A stretch of 64,000 nt of DNA from Flavobacterium psychraerolatum (GCF_025960985.1 NZ_JAOQMX010000019.1:1-64000); one strand, 5' to 3'. Positions 19,101-28,922 are shown, counted from the first letter of the stretch. The notes: generated from the letters alone by a model not told the origin. Numbers and translations are program-made.

Positions 19101-19891
19101 GATATGGAAATCAGACAATCAATACTGAAGAACTGAATGGCATGAACTACAACAGAGTCAAAATTAGCATTGTTACTATTGCACCGCAATTCGAAAAAAT
19201 TGGTGGCTTTGGTAGTCGTTTGCAAATACAACCCACTTTTGAAAATATTCAAGTACAAAAATCGGCAACACGCTACATTGCAACCCCAACTATTGTTGAT
19301 CCTATTATTTTTACCAATCAACAATTTGCAGGTCTTACAGTAGGATACCATTATGAAAACTATGACAACCCCTCCTTACCTACTATGGGAATGGGATTTT
19401 CATTAATTGGATCATGGAAAACCAATCTAAGCGAAACTCGTAAAAACTTCCCAACGATAGAATCTAAGTTAAATTTTAACCATAAAATTGATGCATATGG
19501 TAAATGGGTCGTTGCCTCGATTGTGAAAGCAAAAGCTATTTTGAACAATAATTATGAGTTTTACCAAGGAGCTGTTTTGGGTGGAGACACCAGTTTACGA
19601 GGCTTTAGAAATCAACGCTTTTTGGGTAAAAGCTCTTTTTACCAAAGTAGTGATTTGCGCTATAACATCGGGAATATCAAAGAGAGTATTGTCCCTATGA
19701 GTTATGGTGTTTTAGCAGGTTTTGATTACGGTCGTATATGGTTGGATGGTGAGAATAGTTCTCAATGGCACCAAGCGGTAGGCGGCGGTTTGTGGCTTAA
19801 CGGAATCAATACTCTAACGGCTAGATTGACCTACTTTAAGAGCAAAACAGAAGAAGCTCGAATTAGTTTTGGACTGGGGTTTGCATTTTAA
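16196..19891 (+). CDS. Lipoprotein metallophosphoesterase with C-terminal Omp85/BamA-like barrel
   Basis: The protein has 1231 residues. A lipoprotein signal ends at Cys21 (SALLCAC). A calcineurin-like phosphoesterase follows (about 48-370) with GDAGN at 54-58, GDNVYP at 88-93, GNHDW at 131-135, AMHHPLMSNGSHGG, and SGHDHN near 304; all metal-binding blocks are present. The middle region (about 420-880) is a large domain of unknown type. The last ~350 residues are strand-rich and end FGLGFAF, with GGDTSLRGFRNQRFLG, the Omp85/BamA-type RGF motif. The outer-membrane barrel would anchor the enzyme at the cell surface or periplasmic face. The substrate is unknown. Its 3' end overlaps the opposite lipoprotein gene by 29 nt. 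Confidence 0.85.
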   Translation: MKLFFEKRLILIFISALLCACATKKEQYGSKVNNSNGINEKDSSKIAHTFYLIGDAGNTNTDISNSILSPLQEKLKTAEKNSTLLFLGDNVYPKGIPSKESNPNYKSAEQKLFNQLKITKDFKGQTIFIPGNHDWYSGIEGLKKQEDLVQAYLKDKKAFSPRKGCAIDDVKINDDVLLITVDSEWYLEDWNKSPTINDDCDIKTREAFFVALEDLLNKNKDKTIVLAMHHPLMSNGSHGGQFSWKKQIFPLEQKIPLPILGSFLNLIRKTSGVSPQDIQNKQYSTFANRIKTLLQGQDNVVVVSGHDHNLQYIDHQNIKQIVSGAGSKEEAAKTLFPNDFSYGKKGYAVLTIYKNGKTAVSFYNQKKLLFQQTILESPPILVPKFSTTFAPTIEASVYTQARTHKSGLYNFIFGKHYRPYYSIPIETKTVNLDTLYGGLWPKRAGGGHQSKSLRLVDANGKEYAMRALKKSASRFLQSVAFKDQYVEEAFENTYAEDFLLDFYTSSHPYTSLAVGYLAKKIGVSHTNPKLFYVPKQNALEEFNTNFGNELYFIEEHVSEGQKNLASFDTPEDIISTEEVLEKIHKDEKYHIDEQAYIRARLFDMLLGDWDRHHDQWRWGEYHDGEKIVYKAIPRDRDQAFSKYDGALLSILMNIPDLRHMQTFKNKIKNVKWFNREPYPLDLAVLKTATADDWIAQAEFIQDNLSDKAIDEAFRSLPKEVQDRTISSLESKLKTRKKELVHYAIAYAKTLEKRVLIVGTNKKDQFIIERKSGNKLQVTVNRIKKDGPELLYTKIISGKKTKHLWVYGLDDDDTFEVKGNAKTTVRMILLGGLNHDNYTVENGTGVRIIDFNSKKNTFDVAIETKKQLTDDYTVNSYNYNLPKYNAFSGLPTIGFNPDDGVKLGIIANYTVNNFKQNPYSRKHILKANYYFATSGYELLYSFKAPKISTKWDFNLETRFTSPNFAINFFGYGNQTINTEELNGMNYNRVKISIVTIAPQFEKIGGFGSRLQIQPTFENIQVQKSATRYIATPTIVDPIIFTNQQFAGLTVGYHYENYDNPSLPTMGMGFSLIGSWKTNLSETRKNFPTIESKLNFNHKIDAYGKWVVASIVKAKAILNNNYEFYQGAVLGGDTSLRGFRNQRFLGKSSFYQSSDLRYNIGNIKESIVPMSYGVLAGFDYGRIWLDGENSSQWHQAVGGGLWLNGINTLTARLTYFKSKTEEARISFGLGFAF

Positions 19892-20735
19892 AGACATAGA
19901 GCTTCCCCCCTGACTTTTTTACTTTTTCGTCTGCGATGAAAATGGTGGTATTGTCTTTGAAACAGATCGCTTCTTTTTGAGAAAAATGCTGTAAATCTAT
20001 TTCAGTTTTTTTGCCAGATAGAAAATTGTCATCTTTAAAATTTTCAAAAACAATAATTTTACTGTGTGTCAAGATGGCTAACTTGTTTTGGTCTGGGCTT
20101 ATTGCTGCACTTGTTATTACATAATTTTGATAATTTGGTCCCGTTTTAAACTCCCCTACTTTCTGGGCTAGGTGTTTTCCTGCTACATTGGGAACTTTAT
20201 AAATAAAAGCCGTTCCGTCAAATTTGGAGGAGCGATTTTTGGTAAATAAGTAAAAGTTATTCTTAAAAAAAACGAAGCCTTCTACATCAAAAATTCGATT
20301 TTTCTTTTTGGGGGGAAAATCAGTTTGCTCTGGATACGCAAATTGAATGATAGCCGTTGGTTTGGTTTTGGCAGATGATAATTGGTCTTTATCGATTTTA
20401 TAGATAGCCAAATTTTTTCGTTCGTTTTCATTGTTCCCAAAATCACCGATGTATAAATTCCCTTTAACGTCTTTGGTGATGTCCTCCCAATCATTGTTTT
20501 TGACCTCATTAATTTTGATGGTGTTTTTAATTTCCCCATTGGAATCCAACAGGTAGATTTCGTTTTTATTCCCGCTATCTTCAATGCAGGCCATTAAGTC
20601 TGAATTTTGGAGGGTTATTAAACCTGAAACTTCTTTTAATGATTTGGGAAAAGCATATTTTTCGACTAGATTATTTGACTTTTGTTGGCAAGCCAAGACA
20701 AAAAATACGACGATGATATTGAGATATTTTTTCAT
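19863..20735 (-). CDS. Lipoprotein, beta-propeller-like (SdiA-regulated/phytase-like)
   Basis: The protein has 290 residues with a lipoprotein signal (VVFFVLACQQK, Cys16). The body alternates blade-like strands with Asp/Asn-rich turns (SGLITLQNSDLMACIED, DWEDITKDVKGNLYIGDFG, NRIFDVEGFVFFKNNFYLFT). This is the pattern of SdiA-regulated or esterase-like phytase propellers. No enzyme motif can be confirmed. It is convergent with the phosphoesterase and overlaps its last 29 nt; a phosphate-related partnership is possible but only inferred from position. Confidence 0.65.
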   Translation of the reverse strand: MKKYLNIIVVFFVLACQQKSNNLVEKYAFPKSLKEVSGLITLQNSDLMACIEDSGNKNEIYLLDSNGEIKNTIKINEVKNNDWEDITKDVKGNLYIGDFGNNENERKNLAIYKIDKDQLSSAKTKPTAIIQFAYPEQTDFPPKKKNRIFDVEGFVFFKNNFYLFTKNRSSKFDGTAFIYKVPNVAGKHLAQKVGEFKTGPNYQNYVITSAAISPDQNKLAILTHSKIIVFENFKDDNFLSGKKTEIDLQHFSQKEAICFKDNTTIFIADEKVKKSGGKLYVFKMQTPVQN

Positions 20736-20881
20736 TATTATATGTTTTAATATTGATTTGGCTCGGGTGATTTTTGCCTCAAATATACTGAGATCAACTT
20801 AAAAAGTCTTTTTGATCCATTTGTAACGAAACTTACTTTGATATAATTATTTAAATCTCATGATGGACTCATGATGGTTTT

Positions 20882-20986
20882 GCGTGAGGGATAGAAGAGG
20901 AAAGCCCGCAAAAAAGTGTAGCGATAGCGAAACTTGTTGAGGACTTGCAACGTATAGCCCGACCCGCTTTTTTCAGCGGGTCACGC
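20882..20986 (+). repeat. Dispersed intergenic element, copy B
   Basis: GCGTGA at 20882 and TCACGC at 20981 form terminal inverted repeats. Inside are GAGGAAAGCC, a divergent central part, then GTATAGCCCGACCCGC, which pairs with GCGGGTC as a hairpin. Same element as at 26791 and 56499, opposite orientation. Confidence 0.75.
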
Positions 20987-21013
20987 CCATAAGATGAATC
21001 AAGTGAGTATAAA

Positions 21014-22078
21014 TTAAAACCCTGGCCTGAAGATATTGGTATTTTTATAATTTCTAGATACAAATCCAAAAGCGGCTTCTAATACATCTCCCATCGAGTT
21101 CGCATTTTTGAAATTGATATCGCTGGTGTACCGAAATAATTCTAGTTTTAATTTTTCGGTATGGGCATCGGGTGCTAAAAAGTCATTGCACATAATGTGT
21201 AATAACCTCCCCACTCGCTTGCGGGCAGAGTGAAGCCTTTTGGATAATGCAGCACGTTCTTCGTCTTTGTATTGTTCAATAGAGGAGTCTTGCAATTTTG
21301 CTTTTACCAATTGTACCATTGGTGCATTTTCTTTAAAAAACTGCGGTCTATAAATTTTAAAATTGCCCTCGTAACATTGTTGATCGAAGTCAATTGGACG
21401 AATACGATATACTACTTGGTCAAAATCATGAATAGGCAAAACCACATAATTGTATGCACGCATGTCTCCCAATAGTCGAATCATGCAGCGCTCATTGAAT
21501 TTTACAAATTCTTTGGCGATTTGTGCTTTTTCAGTTTCTGTACATTTTTTCAATAATGTTTCCATAAATACGTCACCTGGTATTCCGATGATGTGCTCTT
21601 CGATTAAGGTGTCTTCATAGACCAAAAAATTAATTTTATCTGGTGAAAGAATATCTTCTAATTCTAGACCATAAAGGCGGGAAGCATCTGCTTTTTTGAT
21701 GTAAAAGTGAACGTAATTATCGTTGAGTATGTTTCTTACTTTTACTCGAAAGGGTTTTGAGTTTCCAAAGGTACAATAGTCAATGGCATCAATATTAAGA
21801 AATTTAATGATTTCTAGATTTCCATCAGAGTGCAATAACGAGTAGATTTTCTTTAGATTCAAATCAATCTCATTGCGTTCAAATTCATTATAATAGACGC
21901 GTACCCATAGCGTATCATGGTCGTTTTTGTCATAAACAACAATGGAGCCCGAAAATCGGAGCAAATCATCATAACAAACAGAAACAGGCGATATGCGATC
22001 GTAACGATCTAAATATTCAAATAAAAACTCATTGATAGGATAGGAAGGCTTTTTAAACTGAACAGAAGAATCACTCAT
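21014..22078 (-). CDS. Unrecognised protein with kinase-like motifs
   Basis: The protein has 354 residues, no signal peptide and no membrane segment. I recognise no named family. GDMRAYNYVVLP (about 203-214) followed by YRIRPIDFDQQCYEG (about 225-239) resembles the catalytic loop and metal-binding DFD motif of the kinase fold, as in aminoglycoside phosphotransferase, HipA or lipopolysaccharide kinases. The C-terminal third is helical and basic. It stands alone, with no obvious partner. Function unknown; the kinase reading is an inference from two motifs. Confidence 0.55.
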   Translation of the reverse strand: MSDSSVQFKKPSYPINEFLFEYLDRYDRISPVSVCYDDLLRFSGSIVVYDKNDHDTLWVRVYYNEFERNEIDLNLKKIYSLLHSDGNLEIIKFLNIDAIDYCTFGNSKPFRVKVRNILNDNYVHFYIKKADASRLYGLELEDILSPDKINFLVYEDTLIEEHIIGIPGDVFMETLLKKCTETEKAQIAKEFVKFNERCMIRLLGDMRAYNYVVLPIHDFDQVVYRIRPIDFDQQCYEGNFKIYRPQFFKENAPMVQLVKAKLQDSSIEQYKDEERAALSKRLHSARKRVGRLLHIMCNDFLAPDAHTEKLKLELFRYTSDINFKNANSMGDVLEAAFGFVSRNYKNTNIFRPGF

Positions 22079-22256
22079 AATAGTAGGGCTTTAATGCAAA
22101 TTTACATCAAATTTAGTTTCTTTAAGTTACTCTTTAATTTTTAAAATCAAATTAAAAAAAATCGCTTTTAATAATCTAACAAAGTTTTAACTAAAATAAA
22201 GACAGATTGTTATTATTTTTAATCACATAAATAAAAAACATCAATATTTTTAGCAA

Positions 22257-25200
22257 ATGAAAAATACTTTATTAACGTTATTTGTATTTGTTACTCTCAA
22301 TAGTTTTGCGCAGTTTAGTAAGACTCACTATATCCCACCATTGACCTCTGCCAGTGGAACAACTGTTACTCCAGAAGATCAGTATTTATATATTTCAACT
22401 CCAACAATTACTGATGTAATTGTTACCATAACTCCAATTGGTGGTACTCCAATTACAAAAATTGTTAATAATGCAAATCCAATCGTATATACTATAGGAA
22501 CTGGTACGAATACCCAATTATGTACACCAAGTACAACTATTGGTAAACTAACAAACAAAGGTTACATTGTAGAAGCTCCGGATTTAATTTACACTAGTGT
22601 TCGAACAAACAATGGTGACAACAATCAATCCGGCGGGCTAGTTTCCAAGGGGAATAGTGCCTTAGGTAAAACATTTAGAATTGGAGCAATGCTTAACAAA
22701 TATAACACTACGGGGTTACTGAATTTCGCTTCAATATTAGCTACTGAAAATGACACTCACATTACCATTACTCTTAACAGTACAGCTGTTGGAACCACTT
22801 TGACAGATGGGACTATATACAATAGTCCCATTTCTGTAACATTAAATAAAAACGAGAGTTATATTATGGCTATCGAAAATAATGGTACTAATTATAGAAG
22901 TAATCTCCTCATTGGAGGATTAATCACTACTGATAAAAATGTGGTGGTAAATTGTGGCTCTATCGGAGGAAGTAATTATCAGTCTACTGGAATAATAGGT
23001 GACGTTACTACAGGTATTAATGGAAGGGATGTTGGCTATGATCAAATTGTATCCTTTGAAAAAACAGGTAATGAATATATTTTCATCGAAGGATTAGGGA
23101 GTAACGCCTTAGAAAGAGTTTTACTCATTGCACAAGAAGACAATACTCAAATTTCAATAAATGGTTCCGCTAGTACAGTGACGATAAATGCTGGAGAATA
23201 CTTTGTTTATGATGGACATGATTTTATTAATGGAAATCTATATGTTACATCTACTAATAATGTTTTTGCTTACCAAAGTATTGGTGGGGGAAAATCAGCA
23301 GCTAATCAAAATTTATGTTTTGTACCACCATTAAATTGTGCAACACCTAGCATCGTAGATAATATTCCTTTTATAAATAAAATTGGCACAACAAATTATA
23401 CCGGAACTGTAAATATTGTGACTAAAACTGGAGCCGATGTATCTATTAACAATTCGGCAATTGTATCAAGTCCTAAAGCTATTAATGGAAATCCTAATTA
23501 TGTTTATTACTCAGTAAGCGGATTATCCGGAAATACCTCTATACAATCAACTAAAGAAGTTTATGTATCCTATTACGGAACTAATAATGCTGCCACGTAT
23601 GGTGGTTACTACTCAGGCTTTGACTTAAAACCAGAAATTGCATTAAACAATGTAGTATCAACCACTACAGGTTGCATGCCTAATATTCAATTAAAAATAA
23701 CTTCAGACCCGCTAAATAATACTTTTCAATGGGTATTTAATGGCGTTGATATTCCAGGAGAAATTTCAAACACTTACATACCAAGCCTTTTAGAAAAAGG
23801 CCCCGGTTATTATCAAGTAAAAAAAAACATCACAAGTTGTAGCACAACAACTGTATCCGATGAAATCCCAGTAAGCGACTGCCCTGTAGACACTGATGGA
23901 GATGGCGTAAACAACAATATCGACATTGACAACGATAATGATGGGATAACCAATTGCACGGAATCTTATGGTGACAAAGCAATTGATATTTCAAATTTAT
24001 CTGGAGGAACTATTGCTATTGGCAATTACAGCAATTCATATACCAGTTCTTCTTCATCAGTGGGAGCAGGAACAAATACCTTTACAGGGAACATTAATGG
24101 AAGTTTCACCACTAATATAGCTGCAGGAAATACAAATTCCATAAATTATCAATTAAAATTTAACACCCCCATTAGTCTTGGTTTAAAATATAATCCAATT
24201 GCTACTGCAACTGCTTCTTCGCTTTCAAATGAAGAATTTATTATTAAATCATCAACCAATAAAACAATAACTATTTTAAACCCCTCAAACCAATTATTGA
24301 TAGATACCAATTATGACGGAATTTATGAAAGTGACGTCACCGAATTTTCTTCTTTCGACGTTCGATTTAGGTTAAATGGAACAGTGTTATTGCCTGCTTC
24401 TGGAACTGCTCCCGCTATAGACTTTAAACTTCAAACTAACCTTTCCGAAACTATCAGTTTTACCCATATCAATTTATCAGATACAGAAGCAAATTCGGCT
24501 AGTTTTAGCTTTTATGCCAGTTGCGTTCCAAAAGATTCTGATGCTGATGGAATAACAGATGACTTAGATTTAGATAGTGACAACGACGGAATACCAGACA
24601 CGATTGAAGGGCAAGAAAATACATTTATCATATTATTTGTTGATGCAAATCATGATGGATTGAATGATGCTTTTGGAGCTGGTGGACTAACTCCTAAAGA
24701 CACTGACAATGATGGAATTGCCGATTTTTTAGATTTAGATAGTGACAATGATGGAATTTATGATTTAGTAGAATCTGGAAGTAGTACACCAGATGCTGAT
24801 ACTAATGGAGTAGTTGATGGCAATTCGTTTGGCACGAACGGACTTGCCGATAGTTTAGAAACTAATCCTGACAATGGTATACTTAAATATTCCATTACAG
24901 ATACGGATGCTGACGGAACAGCAAACTTTCGTGATCTAGATAGTGATAATGACCTTTGTTACGATGTAAAAGAAGCTGGTTTTTCAGATCCAAATGATGA
25001 TGGTCTACTAGGCTCAAATGTGCCACCAACAGTTGACAATAAGGGATTGGTTACTAGCAAAACAGATGGCTATACTACACCACCCAATAACAATTATAAA
25101 ATTGCCGCACCAATTATCATTACTAACCAACCAAATGCTCCAGCAACCTGCGAATTACAGCAAGCAATAATTCCAGTTGTAGCAAATGGAGATAGTTATC

Positions 25201-26777
25201 AATGGCAAGTAAGCACCAATGGCACTACATGGACTACGATTGCAAATGGTACCACTTACAGCAACGCAACCACAAACCAACTAAAAATAAATTCAGTGAC
25301 AACTACTATGAATGGCTATAAATACAGAGTTTTTATTGATCGAATAGGAAATAGTTGTGGACTACTCTCTTCTGAAACTACGTTAACTGTTTATCCAATA
25401 CCTACTGTAAACGACATTAGAATTGTCCAATGTGACGACGATACAGACGGCATTTCAATTTTTAATCTAACGGTTAAAAATGATGCTATTTCAGCAAATG
25501 CAGTAAATGAATCTATCCGTTATTATACTTCACAGTCGGGTGCAGATACAGGAACTACAACAGATTTAATTCCAGATCCGATACATTTTGCCAATACCAC
25601 TCCTACACCAATGACCGTTTGGGCAAGAGTGGAAAACAGCAACAATTGTTTCAATACATCACAAATTCAACTGGATGTAGTAAATGCTCAAATACCATCA
25701 ACTTTTAATAGAACAATTGAAATTTGTGACGACTTATTAGATACTGATGGCAACAACAACTCCAACAATAATGACCAAGATGGTATAGCAACATTCGACT
25801 TTAGCAGTGTCGAAAATGACTTAAAAATAATGTTTCCTGAAACGAATTATTCAGTATATTTTTATAAAAGCAAACAAGATGCTTTGGCAGAACTCAATCC
25901 CATACAAAATACCTCCAACTATAGAAATATTAGCTCTCCTAATGAACAACAAATATGGATACGAGTCGATTCAAATAGTGACAATTCTTGTTCTGGACTC
26001 GGATTCATTACCTTAAAAACAAACCCTTTACCTGTTATCAATACCAACTTAAATGGTAACGAAGACAAATTAATTTGCTCCAACATCCCCACTTTTTTTA
26101 TTCAACTTGATGCAGGTATTCAAGATGGCTCTTCTACTTCAGATTACTTTTACAAATGGTTCAAAAACAACACAGAAATTCCAACAGAAACAAATTCTAC
26201 GCTAGAGGTAAATGCAGAAGCCGATTATTCTGTCGAGGTAACATCCAAGATAACTGGATGTAGCAGAATCAGGAATATAAAAGTCACTCCATCAGATATT
26301 GCTACTATTTCATCTATTGAAATCAATGATTTAATAGACAACAATTCCATAACCATTATCGCCAAAGGATTAGGCGACTACGAATATAGTATTAATGATG
26401 AATTCAACTTCTTCCAAACCTCCAATACATTTAACAATGTAGCAGCAGGTATTCAGACTGTATATGTCAGAGACATCAATGGATGCGGAACGGTATCTCA
26501 AGTAATTTCAGTACTAGGAGCTCCTAAATTCTTTACCCCAAATGGAGATGGATACAATGACTACTGGAACATTCAAGGAATAAACAATGACTTTAATGCC
26601 AAATCTGTTATCTACATTTTTGACCGATACGGAAAACTACTTAAACAATTAAACCCATTAGATCAAGGCTGGGATGGGATTTACAACAACAATCCACTTC
26701 CTGCGGATGATTATTGGTACACAGTCAAATTTGAAGATGGCACAGAAGCCAAAGGTCATTTTAGTTTAAAAAGATAG
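22257..26777 (+). CDS. T9SS type B surface protein with IgGFc-binding-like N-terminus and TSP3 repeats
   Basis: The protein has 1506 residues. Signal peptide (1-19, LNSFAQF). The N-terminal half (about 25-450) resembles the IgGFc-binding domain found in secreted Bacteroidetes proteins. Asp-rich calcium-binding thrombospondin type 3 repeats follow (about 545-560, 760-790, 820-850, 875-905; e.g. DTDGDGVNNNIDIDNDNDGI). Ig-like modules come next. The C-terminus (about 1415-1506) is a gliding-motility/CHU_C type B sorting domain with FFTPNGDGYNDYWNI and GWDGIYNNNPLPADDYWY. It is exported by T9SS, probably to the cell surface. Partner type B processing genes are not nearby. A dispersed repeat follows 13 nt after the stop. 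Confidence 0.88.
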   Translation: MKNTLLTLFVFVTLNSFAQFSKTHYIPPLTSASGTTVTPEDQYLYISTPTITDVIVTITPIGGTPITKIVNNANPIVYTIGTGTNTQLCTPSTTIGKLTNKGYIVEAPDLIYTSVRTNNGDNNQSGGLVSKGNSALGKTFRIGAMLNKYNTTGLLNFASILATENDTHITITLNSTAVGTTLTDGTIYNSPISVTLNKNESYIMAIENNGTNYRSNLLIGGLITTDKNVVVNCGSIGGSNYQSTGIIGDVTTGINGRDVGYDQIVSFEKTGNEYIFIEGLGSNALERVLLIAQEDNTQISINGSASTVTINAGEYFVYDGHDFINGNLYVTSTNNVFAYQSIGGGKSAANQNLCFVPPLNCATPSIVDNIPFINKIGTTNYTGTVNIVTKTGADVSINNSAIVSSPKAINGNPNYVYYSVSGLSGNTSIQSTKEVYVSYYGTNNAATYGGYYSGFDLKPEIALNNVVSTTTGCMPNIQLKITSDPLNNTFQWVFNGVDIPGEISNTYIPSLLEKGPGYYQVKKNITSCSTTTVSDEIPVSDCPVDTDGDGVNNNIDIDNDNDGITNCTESYGDKAIDISNLSGGTIAIGNYSNSYTSSSSSVGAGTNTFTGNINGSFTTNIAAGNTNSINYQLKFNTPISLGLKYNPIATATASSLSNEEFIIKSSTNKTITILNPSNQLLIDTNYDGIYESDVTEFSSFDVRFRLNGTVLLPASGTAPAIDFKLQTNLSETISFTHINLSDTEANSASFSFYASCVPKDSDADGITDDLDLDSDNDGIPDTIEGQENTFIILFVDANHDGLNDAFGAGGLTPKDTDNDGIADFLDLDSDNDGIYDLVESGSSTPDADTNGVVDGNSFGTNGLADSLETNPDNGILKYSITDTDADGTANFRDLDSDNDLCYDVKEAGFSDPNDDGLLGSNVPPTVDNKGLVTSKTDGYTTPPNNNYKIAAPIIITNQPNAPATCELQQAIIPVVANGDSYQWQVSTNGTTWTTIANGTTYSNATTNQLKINSVTTTMNGYKYRVFIDRIGNSCGLLSSETTLTVYPIPTVNDIRIVQCDDDTDGISIFNLTVKNDAISANAVNESIRYYTSQSGADTGTTTDLIPDPIHFANTTPTPMTVWARVENSNNCFNTSQIQLDVVNAQIPSTFNRTIEICDDLLDTDGNNNSNNNDQDGIATFDFSSVENDLKIMFPETNYSVYFYKSKQDALAELNPIQNTSNYRNISSPNEQQIWIRVDSNSDNSCSGLGFITLKTNPLPVINTNLNGNEDKLICSNIPTFFIQLDAGIQDGSSTSDYFYKWFKNNTEIPTETNSTLEVNAEADYSVEVTSKITGCSRIRNIKVTPSDIATISSIEINDLIDNNSITIIAKGLGDYEYSINDEFNFFQTSNTFNNVAAGIQTVYVRDINGCGTVSQVISVLGAPKFFTPNGDGYNDYWNIQGINNDFNAKSVIYIFDRYGKLLKQLNPLDQGWDGIYNNNPLPADDYWYTVKFEDGTEAKGHFSLKR

Positions 26778-26790
26778 AATTTAATGATGC

Positions 26791-26886
26791 GCGTGACCCG
26801 CAAAAAAGCGGGTCGGGCTTTACGTTCCAATCTTTTTAGGGGCAAAAAAAGCCCCAAAAAAGGATTTCCACTGCAATCCCTCACGC
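26791..26886 (-). repeat. Dispersed intergenic element, copy C (best preserved)
   Basis: Terminal repeats GCGTGA (26791) and TCACGC (26881) enclose three hairpins: GACCCGC with GCGGGTC, GGGGC with GCCCC around seven A residues, and GGATT with AATCC. The 96-bp unit lies 13 nt after the T9SS gene stop, in opposite orientation to copy B. Confidence 0.8.
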
Positions 26887-27056
26887 AAAACACAACCCAT
26901 CATGTAAAATACAACAACTGAATTTGTTTTAGTATTAATTTTACTAGTAATACAGAACTAACTATGTCGCTTAATTGTCAAAATTTAAAAATATTACAAT
27001 GTTTTTCCAGTATCAAAACAAATCCACAAAAAAAATTAGCACTACTATTGAACAAA

Positions 27057-27088
27057 AAAAAAGCCATTTCTTTCGAAATGGCTTTTTT
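27057..27088. terminator. Intrinsic terminator downstream of typA
   Basis: AAAAAAGCCATTTC pairs with GAAATGGCTTTTTT across loop TTTC. It lies 19 nt after the typA stop codon; both flanks carry A or T tracts. Confidence 0.85.
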
Positions 27089-27106
27089 AATATACTTGTG
27101 ATAGTA

Positions 27107-28903
27107 TTAGATTTTAAATCTTTTTCTATCAGTTTCAGTCAAATAAATTTTTCTCAAACGAATAGATTTTGGAGTAACCTCTACATATTCATCTTTTTGA
27201 ATGTATTCTAAAGCTTCCTCTAGAGAGAAAATGATTGGCGGGATAATTCTCGCTTTCTCATCATTTCCAGAAGAACGAACGTTAGATTGTTTTTTCTCTT
27301 TCGTTACGTTTACACACATATCATCAGCACGAGAGTTTTCACCAATTACCTGACCTTCGTAAATTTCAGTATTTGGTTCAACAAAAAACTTACCACGATC
27401 TTGTAATTTATCGATAGAATAAGGAATAGCTTTACCTTTTTCCATAGAAATTAATGAACCTTTGTTACGTCCAGCAATTTCTCCTTTGTAAGGTTCGTAT
27501 CCAATAAAACGGTGTGCCATAATAGCCTCACCAGCAGTTGCAGTAAGAAGTTGATTACGCAATCCGATAATTCCACGAGATGGAATATTAAATTTTACAA
27601 TCATACGTTCTCCTTTTGTTTCCATACTTAACATTTCACCTTTACGCATAGTAACAAACTCTACCGCTCTACCCGAAAGTGTTTCTGGTAAATCGATTGT
27701 TAATTCCTCAATTGGCTCACATTTTTTACCATCAATTTCTTTGATGATAACTTGTGGTTGACCGATTTGTAACTCATACCCTTCTCTTCTCATTGTTTCA
27801 ATAAGAACAGACAAGTGAAGTACACCACGACCAAAAACCATAAACTTATCAGCAGAGTCAGTTTCACCCATTTTCATGGCTAAATTTTTCTCAAGCTCTT
27901 TAGTTAATCTTTCTCTAATATGACGAGATGTTACAAATTTACCCTCTTTCCCAAAGAAAGGAGAATCATTAATTGTAAACAACATACTCATTGTAGGCTC
28001 ATCAATAGCAATCGATTTTAATCCTTCAGGATTTTCAGCATCAGCGATAGTATCACCAATTTCAAAACCTTCAACACCAATGATTGCACAAATATCTCCT
28101 GCAATAACTTCTTGTACTTTTTTACGTCCAAGACCTTCAAAAGTATGTAATTCTTTGATACGAGATTTTGTTACAGTACCATCTCTTTTTACTAATGAGA
28201 TTGGCATTCCTTCTTTCAATACACCTCTTTCAAGACGACCAATAGCGATACGACCTGTAAACGCAGAAAAGTCAAGAGACGTAATCAACATTTGAGGAGT
28301 TCCTTCTGATACTTTAGGAGCTGGTACATTTTCGATAACCATATCTAATAATGCCTCAACATTATCAGTTACATTTTCCCAATGGTCAGACATCCAGTTG
28401 TTCTTAGCAGAACCGTAAACCGCTGGGAAATCCAACTGCTCTTCAGTAGCCCCTAATTCGAACATTAAGTCAAAAACTTTTTCATGAACTTCTTCAGGAG
28501 TACAGTTTTCTTTATCAACTTTATTTATAACAACGCATGGTTTCAAACCAAGGTCTAATGCTTTTTGTAATACAAAACGCGTTTGAGGCATAGGGCCTTC
28601 AAATGCATCAACAAGCAAACAAACTCCATCCGCCATATTCAATACACGCTCTACCTCACCACCAAAATCGGCGTGACCAGGAGTATCAATAATGTTGATT
28701 TTTGTTCCTTTGTATTGTACTGAAACATTTTTAGAAGTAATAGTAATACCTCTTTCACGCTCTAAGTCGTTGTTATCAAGGATTAAGTCACCTGTGTTTT
28801 CGTTGTCACGAAATAACTGACAGTGATACATAATTTTATCAACCAAAGTTGTTTTACCGTGATCGACGTGGGCAATAATTGCAATGTTTCTAATAGATTC
28901 CAT
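27107..28903 (-). CDS. typA: Translational GTPase TypA/BipA
   Basis: The protein has 598 residues, the usual length. The G domain carries AHVDHGKTTL (G1, 11-20), RGITI (G2, about 50), DTPGHADFGGEV (G3, about 75), NKVDK (G4, about 130) and a G5 near 160. Domains II, III and V and a C-terminal domain follow. TypA is an EF-G-like ribosome-associated GTPase important in stress and cold growth. The promoter TTTG-N22-TACCTTTG (minus strand, 28953-28956 and 28923-28930) is close to the consensus. An ordinary conserved gene. Confidence 0.96.
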   Translation of the reverse strand: MESIRNIAIIAHVDHGKTTLVDKIMYHCQLFRDNENTGDLILDNNDLERERGITITSKNVSVQYKGTKINIIDTPGHADFGGEVERVLNMADGVCLLVDAFEGPMPQTRFVLQKALDLGLKPCVVINKVDKENCTPEEVHEKVFDLMFELGATEEQLDFPAVYGSAKNNWMSDHWENVTDNVEALLDMVIENVPAPKVSEGTPQMLITSLDFSAFTGRIAIGRLERGVLKEGMPISLVKRDGTVTKSRIKELHTFEGLGRKKVQEVIAGDICAIIGVEGFEIGDTIADAENPEGLKSIAIDEPTMSMLFTINDSPFFGKEGKFVTSRHIRERLTKELEKNLAMKMGETDSADKFMVFGRGVLHLSVLIETMRREGYELQIGQPQVIIKEIDGKKCEPIEELTIDLPETLSGRAVEFVTMRKGEMLSMETKGERMIVKFNIPSRGIIGLRNQLLTATAGEAIMAHRFIGYEPYKGEIAGRNKGSLISMEKGKAIPYSIDKLQDRGKFFVEPNTEIYEGQVIGENSRADDMCVNVTKEKKQSNVRSSGNDEKARIIPPIIFSLEEALEYIQKDEYVEVTPKSIRLRKIYLTETDRKRFKI

Positions 28904-28922
28904 CTGTGATTTTTAATGGGTG

